From positions 1,993,694 to 2,057,693 of the forward strand of contig OX465584.1 of the NCBI GenBank assembly GCA_950022655.1: a DNA stretch of 64,000 nucleotides. Reading direction: 5' to 3'. Below, piece by piece: positions 1-31,956 of the stretch. Position 1 is the stretch's first letter. Each line of letters opens with the position of its first letter. Under the pieces are notes generated by a model. That model ran no database searches, was not told the DNA's origin, and saw only the letters and a program-made list of their open reading frames with translations. Source of the DNA: Alentia gelatinosa. Lineage: Eukaryota > Annelida > Polychaeta > Phyllodocida > Polynoidae. Position numbers and translations under genes: made by a program.

Positions 1-780
1 ATTTATTCCGGTCAGCTTCAAAGGAAGGTGTCCACTGGTCAATGCTAGTCACATGCTGTCTAATTAGCTCACTGATTGGTGTTAATTGAGACAAAGAGAG
101 GCGGGAAACGTTCTAAACCAATGTGAATGTCTGGCTTAGCTTAGTTTGGCTGCCTATGGAGGGGTACCAGTGTGAACTGTATGACAGTGGTGTCCTCTGG
201 TGTGATTTTATGGCATTGATGTTAGAGAGAGTCTGTGGTGGCGCTCCCTATAGTGTTTTGTGTGGAAGTGTGTTAATGGTTTGTTCAGGTTAATGTTATC
301 TGTCTGAACCATACCAGCAGTTTCAAATGCGTACATTCTCGTCAGGCTATATTGGCTGATTACTTGAATATCGTCCTCTCGGTTTGGAGGATTATTCTTG
401 GGGATAAATATAAATATTTTAAGAGTGCGAGCGTTGCTGTGTATGAAATGTCGGAATTGCGTCATTTGTCAGAAAACTGCCTGTATAAAGGAGTGAGACC
501 CTGCATGCCCCGCACTGCCTGGCAAACGGATCGCCTCCCATCAGGGGAACAGCTGGACGCTCGTACGCTCAAAAACTTACATTAGAATTCTGTTAGTCTA
601 ATTCTGCTTGATTTTAGACACACGACAATAGCCACTCGGCTACCATCCTGATGACGACAGTCTGACAACACGTCGCCACGCGACACAGCCGCCTGAGCTC
701 CGATCGGGCAATCACACGGGAGCGGATCAGGTGAATGGTCAGCGTGGCCTCCTACGCCTATTAAACACTTCCATTTGAGT
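1..780. other. CTR9 intron sequence, nothing recognised
   Basis: I looked on both strands for the CTR9 segment that should follow exon 18 and found none, so the next exon is probably beyond the left edge. Short open stretches here show no family resemblance. Confidence 0.5.
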
Positions 781-785
781 AGAGG

Positions 786-912
786 TAATGTGCCATAGGG
801 TGGACGTACAGGTAGGGTGACTGTGCCTATAGGATGAGGGCCATAGGGTGGTCGTACAGGTATGGTGACTGTGCCTATAGGATGAGGGCCATAAGGTGGT
901 CTTACCCTGTGA
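786..912. repeat. 48-bp minisatellite, left block
   Basis: Two to three copies of the unit found again at 1358-1866 (GTGACTGTGCCTATAGGATG core). The sequence between the blocks is a SINE-bearing segment, so this is probably one array split by insertion. Confidence 0.85.
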
Positions 913-929
913 CACAACTATTGTGAATA

Positions 930-1260
930 ATTCCATAGGATGAGGGCTATAGGGTTTGTTTGTTTGGGTAGTTTTAATGTCCAATATGTTCTATTAGACT
1001 TACTTTGGGTTGACCGAATCTATGAGATATATTCAGGTAGAAATCTCACCCATACATATTTACAGAGGTAAGAGTTCTTTTACTTCCCACACCACATAGA
1101 CATGGTATGAGAAGGACTGGTCTTTGATATAGCAGTAAATCTACCACTGCTTGGGGTGAAGGAGAAAAGTGGCTGCAGTGAGACTCGAAACCCACAAAGT
1201 CTGACAACCTTGGGATTACATGCCCAGTGCTCCCTACCACTGAGTTAACTCTCCATCCTG
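930..1260 (-). mobile_element. tRNA-derived SINE, copy 1
   Basis: Read on the minus strand, the head has a pol III A box (TAACTCAGTGGTAGGGAGC) and a B box (GGTTTCGAGTC) at tRNA-like spacing. A body and a tail ending in repeated AAAC follow (TTTG repeats on the plus strand near 957). The same sequence recurs at 4338-4660. Similarity continues another 80 bp past the tRNA head (to about 1345), so the full repeat may be larger. Confidence 0.75.
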
Positions 1261-1357
1261 GTCACTTTAGTTATGCTTGCATGCAAGCATATCCGGTCTG
1301 CACCATGCAGAGCAAGCGACCAAGAGGGCGAACAGTAATGTTCACACCAGCAGGCTG

Positions 1358-1866
1358 CCCATAGGGTGGACATAGAGGTATGGTGACTGTGCCTATAGGA
1401 TGAGGCCCATAGGGTGAACGTACAGGTAGGGTGACTGTGCCTATAGGATGAGGGCCATACGGTGGACGTACAGATAGGGTGACTGTGCCTATAGGATGAG
1501 GGCCATACGGTGGACGTACAGGTAGGGTGACTGTGCCTATAGGATGAGGGCCATAGGGTGGATGTACAGGTATGGTGACTGTGCCTATAGGATGAGGGCC
1601 ATACGGTGGACGTACAGATAGGGTGACTGTGCCTATAGGATGAGGGCCATAGGGTGGACGTACAGGTATGGTGACTGTGCCTATAGGATGAGGGCCATAG
1701 GGTGGTCATACAGGTACGGTGACTGTGCCTATAGGATGAGGGCCATAGGGTGGTCGTACAGGTATGGTGACTGTGCCTATAGGATGAGGGCCATAGGGTG
1801 GACGTACAGGTATGGTGACTGTGCCTATAGGATGAGGGCCATAGGATGGTCGTACAGGTATGGTGA
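1358..1866. repeat. 48-bp minisatellite, main block
   Basis: About ten to eleven copies of a 48-bp unit, differing by single bases. Because 48 is a multiple of three, all frames stay open and give spurious repetitive ORFs. The array ends within about 13 bp of the exon 18 donor. Confidence 0.95.
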
Positions 1867-1879
1867 CTGAGACACGTAC

Positions 1880-23030
<21,151 letters not shown>

Positions 23031-23130
23031 GGCGGCGTCGTCTGTCTCCCACAGTGCACCGCGCGCGTGACCTCACCGAGCTTCCGGATGATTGTAAACA
23101 AACCCACGTGCGCGGTCAACGCCAAGGTTA
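23031..23130 (-). promoter_or_regulatory. CTR9 5' leader and probable TATA-less promoter
   Basis: The hundred bases upstream of the start are GC-rich with several CpGs and contain no TATA box in the CTR9 direction, as is usual for housekeeping promoters. The transcription start cannot be placed from sequence. Confidence 0.35.
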
Positions 23131-23739
23131 AAGTCCGTCAACCGACTATTTCTGCATTGCATACAACAGGGACGATCATCCCAGTCCGCTAGCATAGTCG
23201 CGAATAGATGTGGCCCGAGTCCTATTTTAGTTCACTCACTGAGAGCTTAGACATCAATATTCGCTGAGTGAGACATAAAGATCCCGACTGGCCTGTAGTG
23301 CCGCCAGCTCTCACCAGAAGGCGTCATGCGTACTGGTTTCCGTATCATCTATAAGCGGGATACACGGAAACAGGGTTTGCCTTATATGGGCATGGCGCGC
23401 GGTGGATTGTGGGGAGGGCTCTGGTCGGGAGCGTAAACAAAGGTGTTGACACTGCACTGAGTAGCATGTCGATAGGTTCTGCGACTTTGTAAATATCCAT
23501 TTCCTCCCGTCATTTGGCGTCGATATGAATAAACCAGACACTGGCAGAATCGTGAAGACTTGTAGAATAATCCCAGGGCGATGATTAATGATGTCAACGC
23601 ATTTTGTATGGATATGACAGCAGCGAAGTTATATCACTGCAGAACCGCAACTCCGCAGCCTGGCATTGTCAATATAAAGCACTGTCACACTTATTTTTCG
23701 ATCGATGTCTCAACTTGGTACTGTCCATAGACGTTGATC
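23131..23739. other. Upstream of CTR9, nothing recognised
   Basis: Mixed sequence with short open frames that show no family motifs. No divergent gene partner for CTR9 is visible. Confidence 0.4.
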
Positions 23740-24232
23740 TGGTGAGGGATTGGTGAGGGACTGGTGAGGGAAATTGAGGGACTGGTGAGGGACAGTGAGG
23801 GAGTGGTGAGGGACGGTGAGGGATTGGTGAGGAAGTGGTAAGGGATTGGTAAGGGATTGGTGAGGGACTAGTGAGGGAAATTGAGGGACTGGGGAGGGAG
23901 TGGTGAGGGACAGTGGGGGACTGGGGAGGGAAATTGAGGGACTGGTGAGGGACAGTGAGGGAGTAGTGAGGGACAGTGAGGGATTGGTGAGGAAGTGGTA
24001 AGGGATTGGTGAGGGAAATTGAGGGACTGGGGAAGGAGTGGTGAGGGACAGTGGGGGACTGGTTAGGGAAATTGAGGGACTGGTGAGGGACAGTGAGGGA
24101 TTGGTGAGGGATTGGTGAGGAAGTGGTAAGGGGTTGGTGAGGGACTAGTGAGGGAAATTGAGGGACTGGGGAGGGAGTGGTGAGGGAAATTGAGGGACTG
24201 GGGAGGGAGTGGTGAGGGAAATTGAGGGACTG
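23740..24232. repeat. GAGGGA-rich minisatellite
   Basis: Irregular array of 10-14-bp variants such as TTGGTGAGGGACTGGTGAGG with higher-order repetition of about 250 bp. The plus strand is purine-rich. Confidence 0.95.
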
Positions 24233-25363
24233 TTCTGGTAGCTATGGGTTAATTAGTGTTGTAATTACTTTAATACATAAGATGGGGAGGACTTGTTGTA
24301 AGTCTACACATATACACTTAGAAGTCCTACGTGAGAACGTAGTGACGCCTAGCGTAAGGCTTCCTTAACTTGGCTAAACTCTATTAAAACTCTAGTGCCA
24401 TCTAGTGGCAACGCTAGGTACTACTGAAACATCTCAGATAATAATTACGGCACGTAGTGGCCAAGAAACGAAGTACTGATTAGATTTTAGTTAAGTTGCA
24501 ACTATGGTGGCGACACCTGGCGGTGAGCGCAGGCAAAATGGACGTAGATTCGCCCCCTATGATTCAGGGATATGGACCAACAAATGTCCGCAACCCAATG
24601 ATTAATTAGTTACGTTCATTTGTAATTCATAATCATTTTACTATATGTGGTTTCGTGACAGAGATGGATACTACGCCTATTTTAAGTCACGCTATTAAGT
24701 AATCATACGTATCCTTAAGTATTAATAATGAGTTAAGTTATTAGATAATTATAATAATCATATTTCTATTTAGTTATGTAACATTGTGGGGAAGGTAAGA
24801 GCAACTCTAAGGCTGTGTGCACGCAAGGCTACCAGACTCTGTAACCCCTTGCGCACAGCGAGGTCACCTAATGAGACCTTTAATTAAGGTAGGAAAGATC
24901 TAATATCAATATTAAATGAACTCTAGATACTATTAGTTTCGTGTCTTTACTATCATGGATGAGGACGAGATAGATGTATGTTTCATAATCTTTTAATCAA
25001 GGTATAAATGTTTCACAGTAGAAGTACTACAAGGCATAGGCAGAATAGCATATCAGAAGTTCAGTATGATTATGTCAGTTCATGAGTACAGTGATGAGTA
25101 CAATTCGAATCCGCTAGGCAAAACGCCTTATTACACATTATAGTTACACTTCTTAGTCATCTTCAGCATGTTGCCTCTTCTTTTTTTCTTCTTTTTTTAT
25201 CAAATTTTATTCAGGGTAAGAACACAGTAGTATATTTAGGGTTTTCTTTCAACTTAACTCCATAGGCCAGTCTAAGGATCTTATTCTGGATTTTTTGTAG
25301 AATCGATGAGCGTTGCTGGGTATTGTTAACAAATATAAAATCGGCATAATCAAGATATTGATT
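24233..25363. other. AT-rich spacer, no gene seen
   Basis: No coding resemblance on either strand. A short inverted pair (GCTGTGTGCACGCAAGG near 24812 and CCTTGCGCACAGCG near 24847) may be the end of an undescribed repeat. Confidence 0.35.
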
Positions 25364-25705
25364 ATGCCGATCCACGTTCCAGGATCCACGTCCGCTCGAT
25401 GTAGTTTGTCAGGTCATGGAGCCGCTGATCATCAGGACAACGGGCCTTCAGCTCTGTGAAGGCGTCAGGGATGTGCTCATGGGGCAGGTGAGGTAGTGCC
25501 ATCAGGTACCGGACGTAGTCCTGCAGCTGGCAAGGCTTCTGGTAGGCAGTACGAAGCCCTTTATCCTTCATGTGGCGATAAGACAGCCTGGCTCCAGTGG
25601 AACCAGCAGCCCTTAACACTGACATCCCGGAAGACGTTACGAAGACCGGTCCACATGGCCTTCTCAAAGTCGACGATGATCTCCAGCAGGGGCTGGTGAA
25701 GGTAC
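25364..25705 (-). pseudogene. MULE-type transposase fragment, frameshifted
   Basis: Two adjoining minus-strand frames together resemble the Mutator-like transposase domain. The first, about 25585-25700, contains LLEIIVDFEKAMWTGLRNVF and GCWFHWSQA. The second, about 25364-25590, contains LQDYVRYLMALPHLPHEHIP and a YIERTWI end. They are out of register by one base near 25590. The DFE...CWFHWSQA pattern holds the catalytic Asp/Glu and the C/H motif of the MULE domain. N-terminal FLYWCH or zinc regions and terminal repeats were not found. A short inverted repeat (AATCGGCATAATC and GATTATGCCGAT) lies at its left edge. Confidence 0.7.
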
Positions 25706-26424
25706 GTGGGGTGATAGGCGCCTGGACCCCCGCTGAACCGCTATAGGACCTCAACCGAGGAGAGTAACTTGTAGTCTCCATTTGTACAGCCAACAGTGTA
25801 GCAGTGCCTAAATCCAGCCATGTTTGATATCTGGAAACAAATATAATTATGAATATATTGTCAAACTTAGCATCTTTTACTGCTCTCGTATTATTGGCAG
25901 GTGTGTATTATCAGCACCTCTGACATACTTTATTGATTCATTCAATAAAAACATTACATAAAAACAATTTGAATATAAATCAGGGTGTGTGTCATTGAGT
26001 TTCGTTTGATTTACTCAGATGCGGTTTTAGCCTTTCTTGGTGAATTTATTTTATATTTCATATTTCCTTGATGATACAAATGGAAACACTAAAAAAGGTC
26101 CTCCCCCACAGTATTACATCCCAACAATTTGATCCCCCCCCCCCCCCCGTATATACAAAAAATAAAGTCCCCCGCGACACACAGTGCGCTGGGGGGGGGG
26201 GGGGGAATGTTTTTGTGTGTGCTGTTTTTTTGCCACGTGAACAGTCTCACTTTGCAGCCTAATACTCTGCACATATCATGTCATAACGTCGCAAATAATT
26301 GACGCAATACATCAGGATAAAAAACAGTGAGTAGCTATATAAAGATGTGTAAAAGACAGCAAGTAAGTTTATATTTTGATTTTTAAGAGGGAACATATGT
26401 ATATTTGCCTTTTATCGTTACGTG
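25706..26424. other. Spacer between MULE fragment and inverted-repeat element
   Basis: AT-rich apart from the C and G runs listed separately. No supported gene. The MULE frame is lost upstream of about 25705. Confidence 0.35.
26125..26207. repeat. Poly-C and poly-G runs
   Basis: A run of about 15 C at 26132 and a run of about 15 G at 26191, 40-60 bases apart, which could pair as a hairpin or form G-quadruplexes. The lengths are prone to sequencing error. Confidence 0.8.
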
Positions 26425-27013
26425 GTTCGCCGTGAGTGCAAAAACGGCCGATGTCACGCTCTGAACCCACCCGAGGTAAACACCCTACATGATGATCAAA
26501 GCCCTGAATTGTGGCCATTATTTGATACCATCTTTGTCAAAATCAATGCATCATCAAAACGTTATAAAATAGCGTTCTCTAAAACCTGTGAGATGATTAA
26601 AATAGAAAGTGTACCAAATGGTCCAACCTATGCCAAATGGCTCCTTTTCTATGCCATATCGTCTAGGGTTGTGCCATAAATGATAAGGCACCTGTGCCAT
26701 ATCGTCGTCGGTAGATCGAATGTACGATGATTCGCACTGGAAGCCGATTCGCACTGGTACTAGACCGATTCGCACCAGACTATTCGCACTAAGTGTTCCA
26801 TTCCTTGATAACAAAATATATTATTACAAAACTTTCACAGTAGACTTATTTTACTTGCAATTACTTGAAATAACCTAGATTATTGCCAGTTATTGCGCGA
26901 TTAGAATGGGAACGGCCCATATAACAAACTCAGTGTCAGTGCCATTGACTGTTTACCTCAAAGCTCGAGTGGGTTTCGAGCGTGACATCGGCCGTTTTCG
27001 CGCTCGCGGCGAA
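26425..27013. mobile_element. About 590-bp inverted-repeat element
   Basis: The left arm 26425-26492 (TTCGCCGTGAGTGC, AAAACGGCCGATGTCACGCT) is mirrored at 26950-27013. A second nested pair based on GATTCGCACTGG occurs at 26726-26800 and 27358-27432. No coding capacity. Confidence 0.6.
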
Positions 27014-28196
27014 TTATGTGGCGGAAATCGGCAAACATTCATGTTTTCCCTTTCGTTAATCAAAAAATAACTTACAGGTGGTAATCTGCATGGCTTTAGC
27101 TATTAGCTGATCTTTACCGCAAGTCTCTACGTCAATTAGTTGCGAAGTTATGATCTGAGATGTGCAGAGGGACTTGCTTTAAAATCTCTGGACATCTCAG
27201 GTCATATTTCTGTGAATACTGGACGTAGAAACTCCAGAAAAGAACTGGCAATTAACTAAATACATGTCGGAAACAGTCAGATAATTAGTTATTGTAATTG
27301 ATATGGTCACTCCTTTGGGTGCGAAGTGCAAACATCGTGGTTTGTTATTGTTTTGATTTCCAGTGCGAATGGGATTGTTTACAGTCCGAAACGTCGGGTG
27401 CGAATGGGCTGCCAGTGCGAATGGTCTGATACCCGGTAGATCTATATCTACATAGTATGTCCGAGTATGTTCACAGTGCAGTGGTGGATATATGAGCGAT
27501 AATAGGGGTCCGACTGTAGGGTTAGGTTTAGAACAGGGTTGGGTAAGGGTTTTTGTTGTACTGATGGTTAGCATATGAGAATAAATCAGTCTTTAATGAC
27601 AAGTGCATTTTACAAAGTGTCCACACCTGTTGTGACTGGTTTATAGAGCTGCAACTGCCAGTACTGGGAGTAGATGTGTGATCATTAGCCATGTCAAATC
27701 GACTGTATTTATTATTCCAACGTTATGACAACACTTTAACTGCTATAAATCATCATGTAAATATCATGAATAGTCTGTCTGTAACATTGACTTATATAAC
27801 TGTGTGTTCATATTATGGTAAATTAGACCTACTGTCAGTCTGCCAGTGTGTTCCGCCGATGTCAACGCACTGTCCGCCGCGCTTGTTTACACTCCCTAAT
27901 TATATATTCAAGATGGCGGACGGAACTCTGTTTCCGTGTATAAGAGTGTGAGGGTGGCGCCGATGTGTGCGCCACCTGCTGCGATGCGATTGACCTCGCG
28001 TGTGTAGCCCTCAGGTATACAAGGTTCCAGCCAATCAGCGCTGCGGACTACTTTTAAGCGTTTCTTCCGCGCTGTGCAGATGATAACAAGCGCCATTTTT
28101 AAATTCGATCTGAACGGGAGCATGCAAACGGCTGCAAAGGATTCTACCTGCTTCCCTGCTGCCCTCTTGCTGGCTCCTTTTTCCTGCTGCGATCGA

Positions 28197-28497
28197 CTGG
28201 GTTCACACTGGCGTAAAAAACGGCGTTTTTCCGTGTATGCACGGCTACGTTCTTCTACGCATTTTGGAATCTCAAAAAATGCTGCAATACGCGGAGATGC
28301 GCAAAGGAAAGTCGGAATGCGCCGAAAAACGCCACAATGCGTACAGAAGCGTAGATAAGCGTTGATGAACGTTGAGAAGCGTACTAAAACGTTAAAGAAA
28401 AGCAAACAAATACGTTCCAAATCTGTAGCTAATACATGGTCTCCAACAATTCAAATATGTAGAAGAAACTCCGAATTTTACGCCAGTGTGACTGGGG
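28197..28497. mobile_element. About 300-bp MITE
   Basis: Ends CTGGGTTCACACTGGCGTAA and the inverted TTTTACGCCAGTGTGACTGG. The interior is rich in GCGTN repeats. It is nested within the 2-kb element. Confidence 0.7.
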
Positions 28498-28498
28498 C

Positions 28499-28660
28499 GT
28501 AATATGAGAAAACGTGGTTACTGAGCCCGTACGGATGGCGGTTCGAGGTCATTTGATGATAAAAATACGGCCCGACACCGCAGGTGGGAGGGCCGTATTT
28601 TTTCATCAAATGACCGAGAACAGACACCGTACAGGCTCAGTCACTACGTTTTCTTATTAC
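28499..28660. repeat. Foldback hairpin element
   Basis: The left half (AGAAAACGTGGTTACTGAGC, then GTCATTTGATGATAAAAATA) is largely the reverse complement of the right half up to 28660. It abuts the MITE at 28197-28497. Confidence 0.8.
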
Positions 28661-28864
28661 TATACACCTCCCAATCGTTTCAAACGCCCTTTTATTAACT
28701 TTACAAAGAGCATAAAGACTACTGCAATTCACTACGGCCCGTTGTCACAGCGGGCGCGAACATAATTTATACTACACCCCTAGCAGCGGGCAGTATTTCA
28801 TACATGTTCGCCCATAGGTGTATAGTAATAATGCAGCTGCTGCTGCCTATCCTCCTCTCATGTG

Positions 28865-29525
28865 CACCTCAGGTATTCATCCAAACCCATGTAGACCTCA
28901 GGTCTACATCCAGTGCCATGCAGACCTCAGGTATACACCCAACCCCATGTAGACCTCACATATACTTCCAACCCCATGTAGACCTCAGGTCTACATCCAG
29001 TCCCATGTAGACCTCAGGTATACACCCAACCCCATGTAGACCTCACATATACTTCCAACCCCATGTAGACCTCAGGTCTACATCCAGTCCCATGTAGACC
29101 TCAGGTATACACCCTGCCCCCATGTAGACCTCACATATACTTCCAACCCCATGTAGACCTCAGGTCTACATCCAGTCCCATGTAGACCTCAGGTATACAC
29201 CCAACCCCATGTAGACCTCACATATACTTCTAACCCCATGTAAACCTCAGGTATACATCCAGTCCCATGTAGACCTCAGGTATACACCCAACCCCATGTA
29301 GACCTCACATATACTTCTAACCCCATGTAGACCTCAGGTATACATCCAACCCTATGTAGACCTCAGGTATACATCTAACCACATGTAGACCTCAGGTATA
29401 CATCTAACCCCATGTAGACCTCAGGTATACATCCAACCCTATGTAGACCTCAGGTATACATCTAACCACATGTAGACCTCAGGTATACATCTAACCCCAT
29501 GTAGACCTCAGGTATACATCTACCC
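28865..29525. repeat. 26-28-bp minisatellite
   Basis: More than twenty copies of a unit like CATGTAGACCTCAGGTATAC plus ATCCAACCC, with GTCTACATCC and ACATATACTT variants in a repeating higher order. The unit core resembles the flanking terminal repeat (GTAGCCCTCAGGTATACA). Confidence 0.95.
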
Positions 29526-30084
29526 CCCCCCCCAAGGTGAAGAACTAATATATATCACTAAATTCATTGTCTACAAGTGATGTTATTCCATGTCTTGATG
29601 ATGATGATGATAACAGCAACACAGTCAGTAGCGAGTGGTAACAACATTCATCGGGAATAGCATGTAACACTACTAACAGAGCTGATAATTGTGAATCGAT
29701 ATAGGATACAGATAGGTCAACAGCAGGCAACACCGAGTTTGCAGAATCGATAATGGCTGGAATTTATTATTTACAATGACATATTGCAATACTGCTAGTT
29801 ATTAATTGAGTATAAACCAGGGACTATTTTCTTGTGTGTAGATAACAGGCAGCGCAGGTAATGCGGCCGGGTGCAAGGCGCGCTGACTGCTGATTGGCTG
29901 ACGGCAGAGTATACCTCAGGTCTACATTGCCCGTTGTATACCTGAGGGCTACACACGCGAGGTCAATCGCATGGCTGCGCCGCGCCTCGACCGCGGCGCC
30001 ACTTAGTGGCCAAACGTGTGAACTATACTCAGACTGTAGTACTTCCAATGGCCACCAGGTACTTTCAAAATGTCCAAATTATGC

Positions 30085-30680
30085 AATTTTCCTTAGATAC
30101 TTAGAATAAAGATAAAATCACGATTGAAAGTGTCACAGAAAGGCCTATAAAACTATTTTGTAAGGGCTATATCTCATAAAGCTGAGGCATTTCTAAGATC
30201 TTCATATTCAGGGACACTTTTGATGTTTTTTTAAATATTAGTCAACAGTCTCAGATACTCCCATTCTGAAGTGACAAAAAGTTTCCCATTTTTCTAAGAT
30301 ACTTAGGATAGAGATAGAGGCCCAATTTAAAATGTCCTAGAAAGTCCTGTAAGAACTATTTTGTAAGGGCTAGGTCTCATAAAGCTGAGACATTTCTAAG
30401 ATTTTCATCTGATGGGATACTTTTGATGATTTTTTTATGGCAGGCAACAGTCTCAACACTGTCATTCTGAAGTGACAAAAAGTTTCCCATTTTTCTAAGA
30501 TACTTAGGATAGAGAAAGAGGCCCAATTTAAAATGTCCTAGAAAGTCCTGAAAGAACTATTTTGTAAGGGCTAGGTCTCATAAAGCTGAGACATTTCTAA
30601 GATTTTCATCTGACGGGATACTTTTCATGATTCTTCTATGTCGGCCAACAGTTTCAACGCGGCCATTTTGAAGTGACAAG
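30085..30680. repeat. 206-bp tandem repeat, about three copies
   Basis: Each unit contains TCTAAGATACTTAGGATAGA, AACTATTTTGTAAGGGCTA and AAAGCTGAGACATTTCTAAG. The first copy is the most diverged. Confidence 0.9.
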
Positions 30681-30830
30681 TGTATGTCCATGATTCTGGG
30701 TTACGAGCAGGGGTCTATCACTATATGGCATATAGCCTATGATCCATGGGCGCCGCCATGACGCCCCCTGAGTAGGTGTTCTTCACTAAAGGAGGTGAAA
30801 AAGTAGGTGTTCTTCACTAAAGGAGGTGGT

Positions 30831-31165
30831 GTGGTGCCAAAATTGGTTACCCTGCCATAAGTGGTAATTATCGCCCACTAGCACTCTCCTCCCAGATCTT
30901 TCGCGGCACTAACGCTTGACAAGCGGCCGCAGGAAGTAGAGCGTAGGATATCTGCTAGGAGAGTTATTCCACCGAGCCTTCTAGCGCAGCCTCTAGCGGA
31001 TAATAGAATTTAAACATGAGAATTACATTGTTGTGATATGTCGTAATATGCTTAATTTCGGCAAATTTTCACTCTCCAATCGGGGACATCAACACTGCGC
31101 ATGCGCACAATATACTAGTGGGCGATAATTACCACTTATGGCAGGGTAACCAAATTTGGCACCAC
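30831..31165. mobile_element. MITE with about 52-bp terminal inverted repeats
   Basis: Arms 30831-30882 and 31113-31165 pair over GTGGTGCCAAA.TTGGTTAC and TTATCGCCCACTAG. Related pieces occur at 37537-37575 and 56571-56665. Confidence 0.8.
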
Positions 31166-31572
31166 AGTGGAAAAGAAGTGAGTGATAATTAGGAATTGTC
31201 ACAACTTTGTGACTGCTTCGTGAACTAACAATGGCTCGGTCCCCTATAGACCCTTGACTCATCTCCCGGCGCATGCGAAAATGGCGGCCTTGCGTGAGTT
31301 TCCGGTTTTGGACCCGGCAGACGCCATTGTTTGTTTTGATCAGAACACAGCTTTTGGAGCTACTTATCGCTAATAAAAGACATGTCAATACAATAGCTGA
31401 AATTGATCTAATTTAGAGAAGGAATGTAAACTGTATTTGTATGTAACAAAATGGATAAATGTTTCTTTTGTTTTGTGTAAAAACGGAAGGTTTTCCCCTC
31501 GGCTGTCAGTCGACTACATTACTGCTACTAGCTGCCTATATTATTACCAGAGTCATATATCACTGTCCCAGT

Positions 31573-31702
31573 TGTAACAGATAACGTATTCTGTGTTGTG
31601 AGACCTGAATAAACAGATCAGATGTGCTTCAATTATCGTTCACACAGGTTCTTATTCTTAGAACTAGTCCTGACAAATCTAAGCAATATAAGAAGAACTA
31701 CA
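31573..31702 (+). repeat. 5' LTR of the Gypsy element
   Basis: 130 bp, TG...CA ends. It differs from the 3' copy only at one G/A position in the ATTATCGTTCAC stretch and contains a polyadenylation signal. Confidence 0.93.
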
Positions 31703-31956
31703 TGGTGTCAGAAGTAAAAACTAAAACCCTGCCCCCACCTACGCCGATGCACCACGATAGACCTCCCGATACCCTACGATTAGAAACACCTAACACTATG
31801 GCCAATGAATCAAATTTTAGATTCCAATCATGAAGTCAATCGTAAGGCCTGTCGGGACCAGAATCGGCGTTGGTGGGTGCAGGGTCTAAGGTGCAAAGCA
31901 GCATTGATGCCAGCAGCAGTCTGTCAGTAAAACCAGGCAAGTGGTAAGCAGTGAAC

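Larger units (their letters stand above)
27954..30002. mobile_element. About 2-kb element with long terminal inverted repeats
   Basis: The left end (GTGGCGCCG, then ATGCGATTGACCTCGCGTGT, then GCCCTCAGGTATACAA, then CCAATCAGC) is repeated in inverted order at 29880-30002, giving ends of about 80-100 bp. The interior holds two smaller inverted-repeat elements and the 28.9-29.5 kb minisatellite. No transposase frame was seen, and no target duplication was recognised. Confidence 0.6.

Noticed and set aside
1..1879. Next CTR9 exon to the left of exon 18
   Set aside because: Translated all three minus frames in search of the segment following EAR; none matched with splice signals.
27908..28420. 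170-codon minus-strand ORF
   Set aside because: Crosses the boundaries of two inverted-repeat elements and shows no motif; a chance frame.
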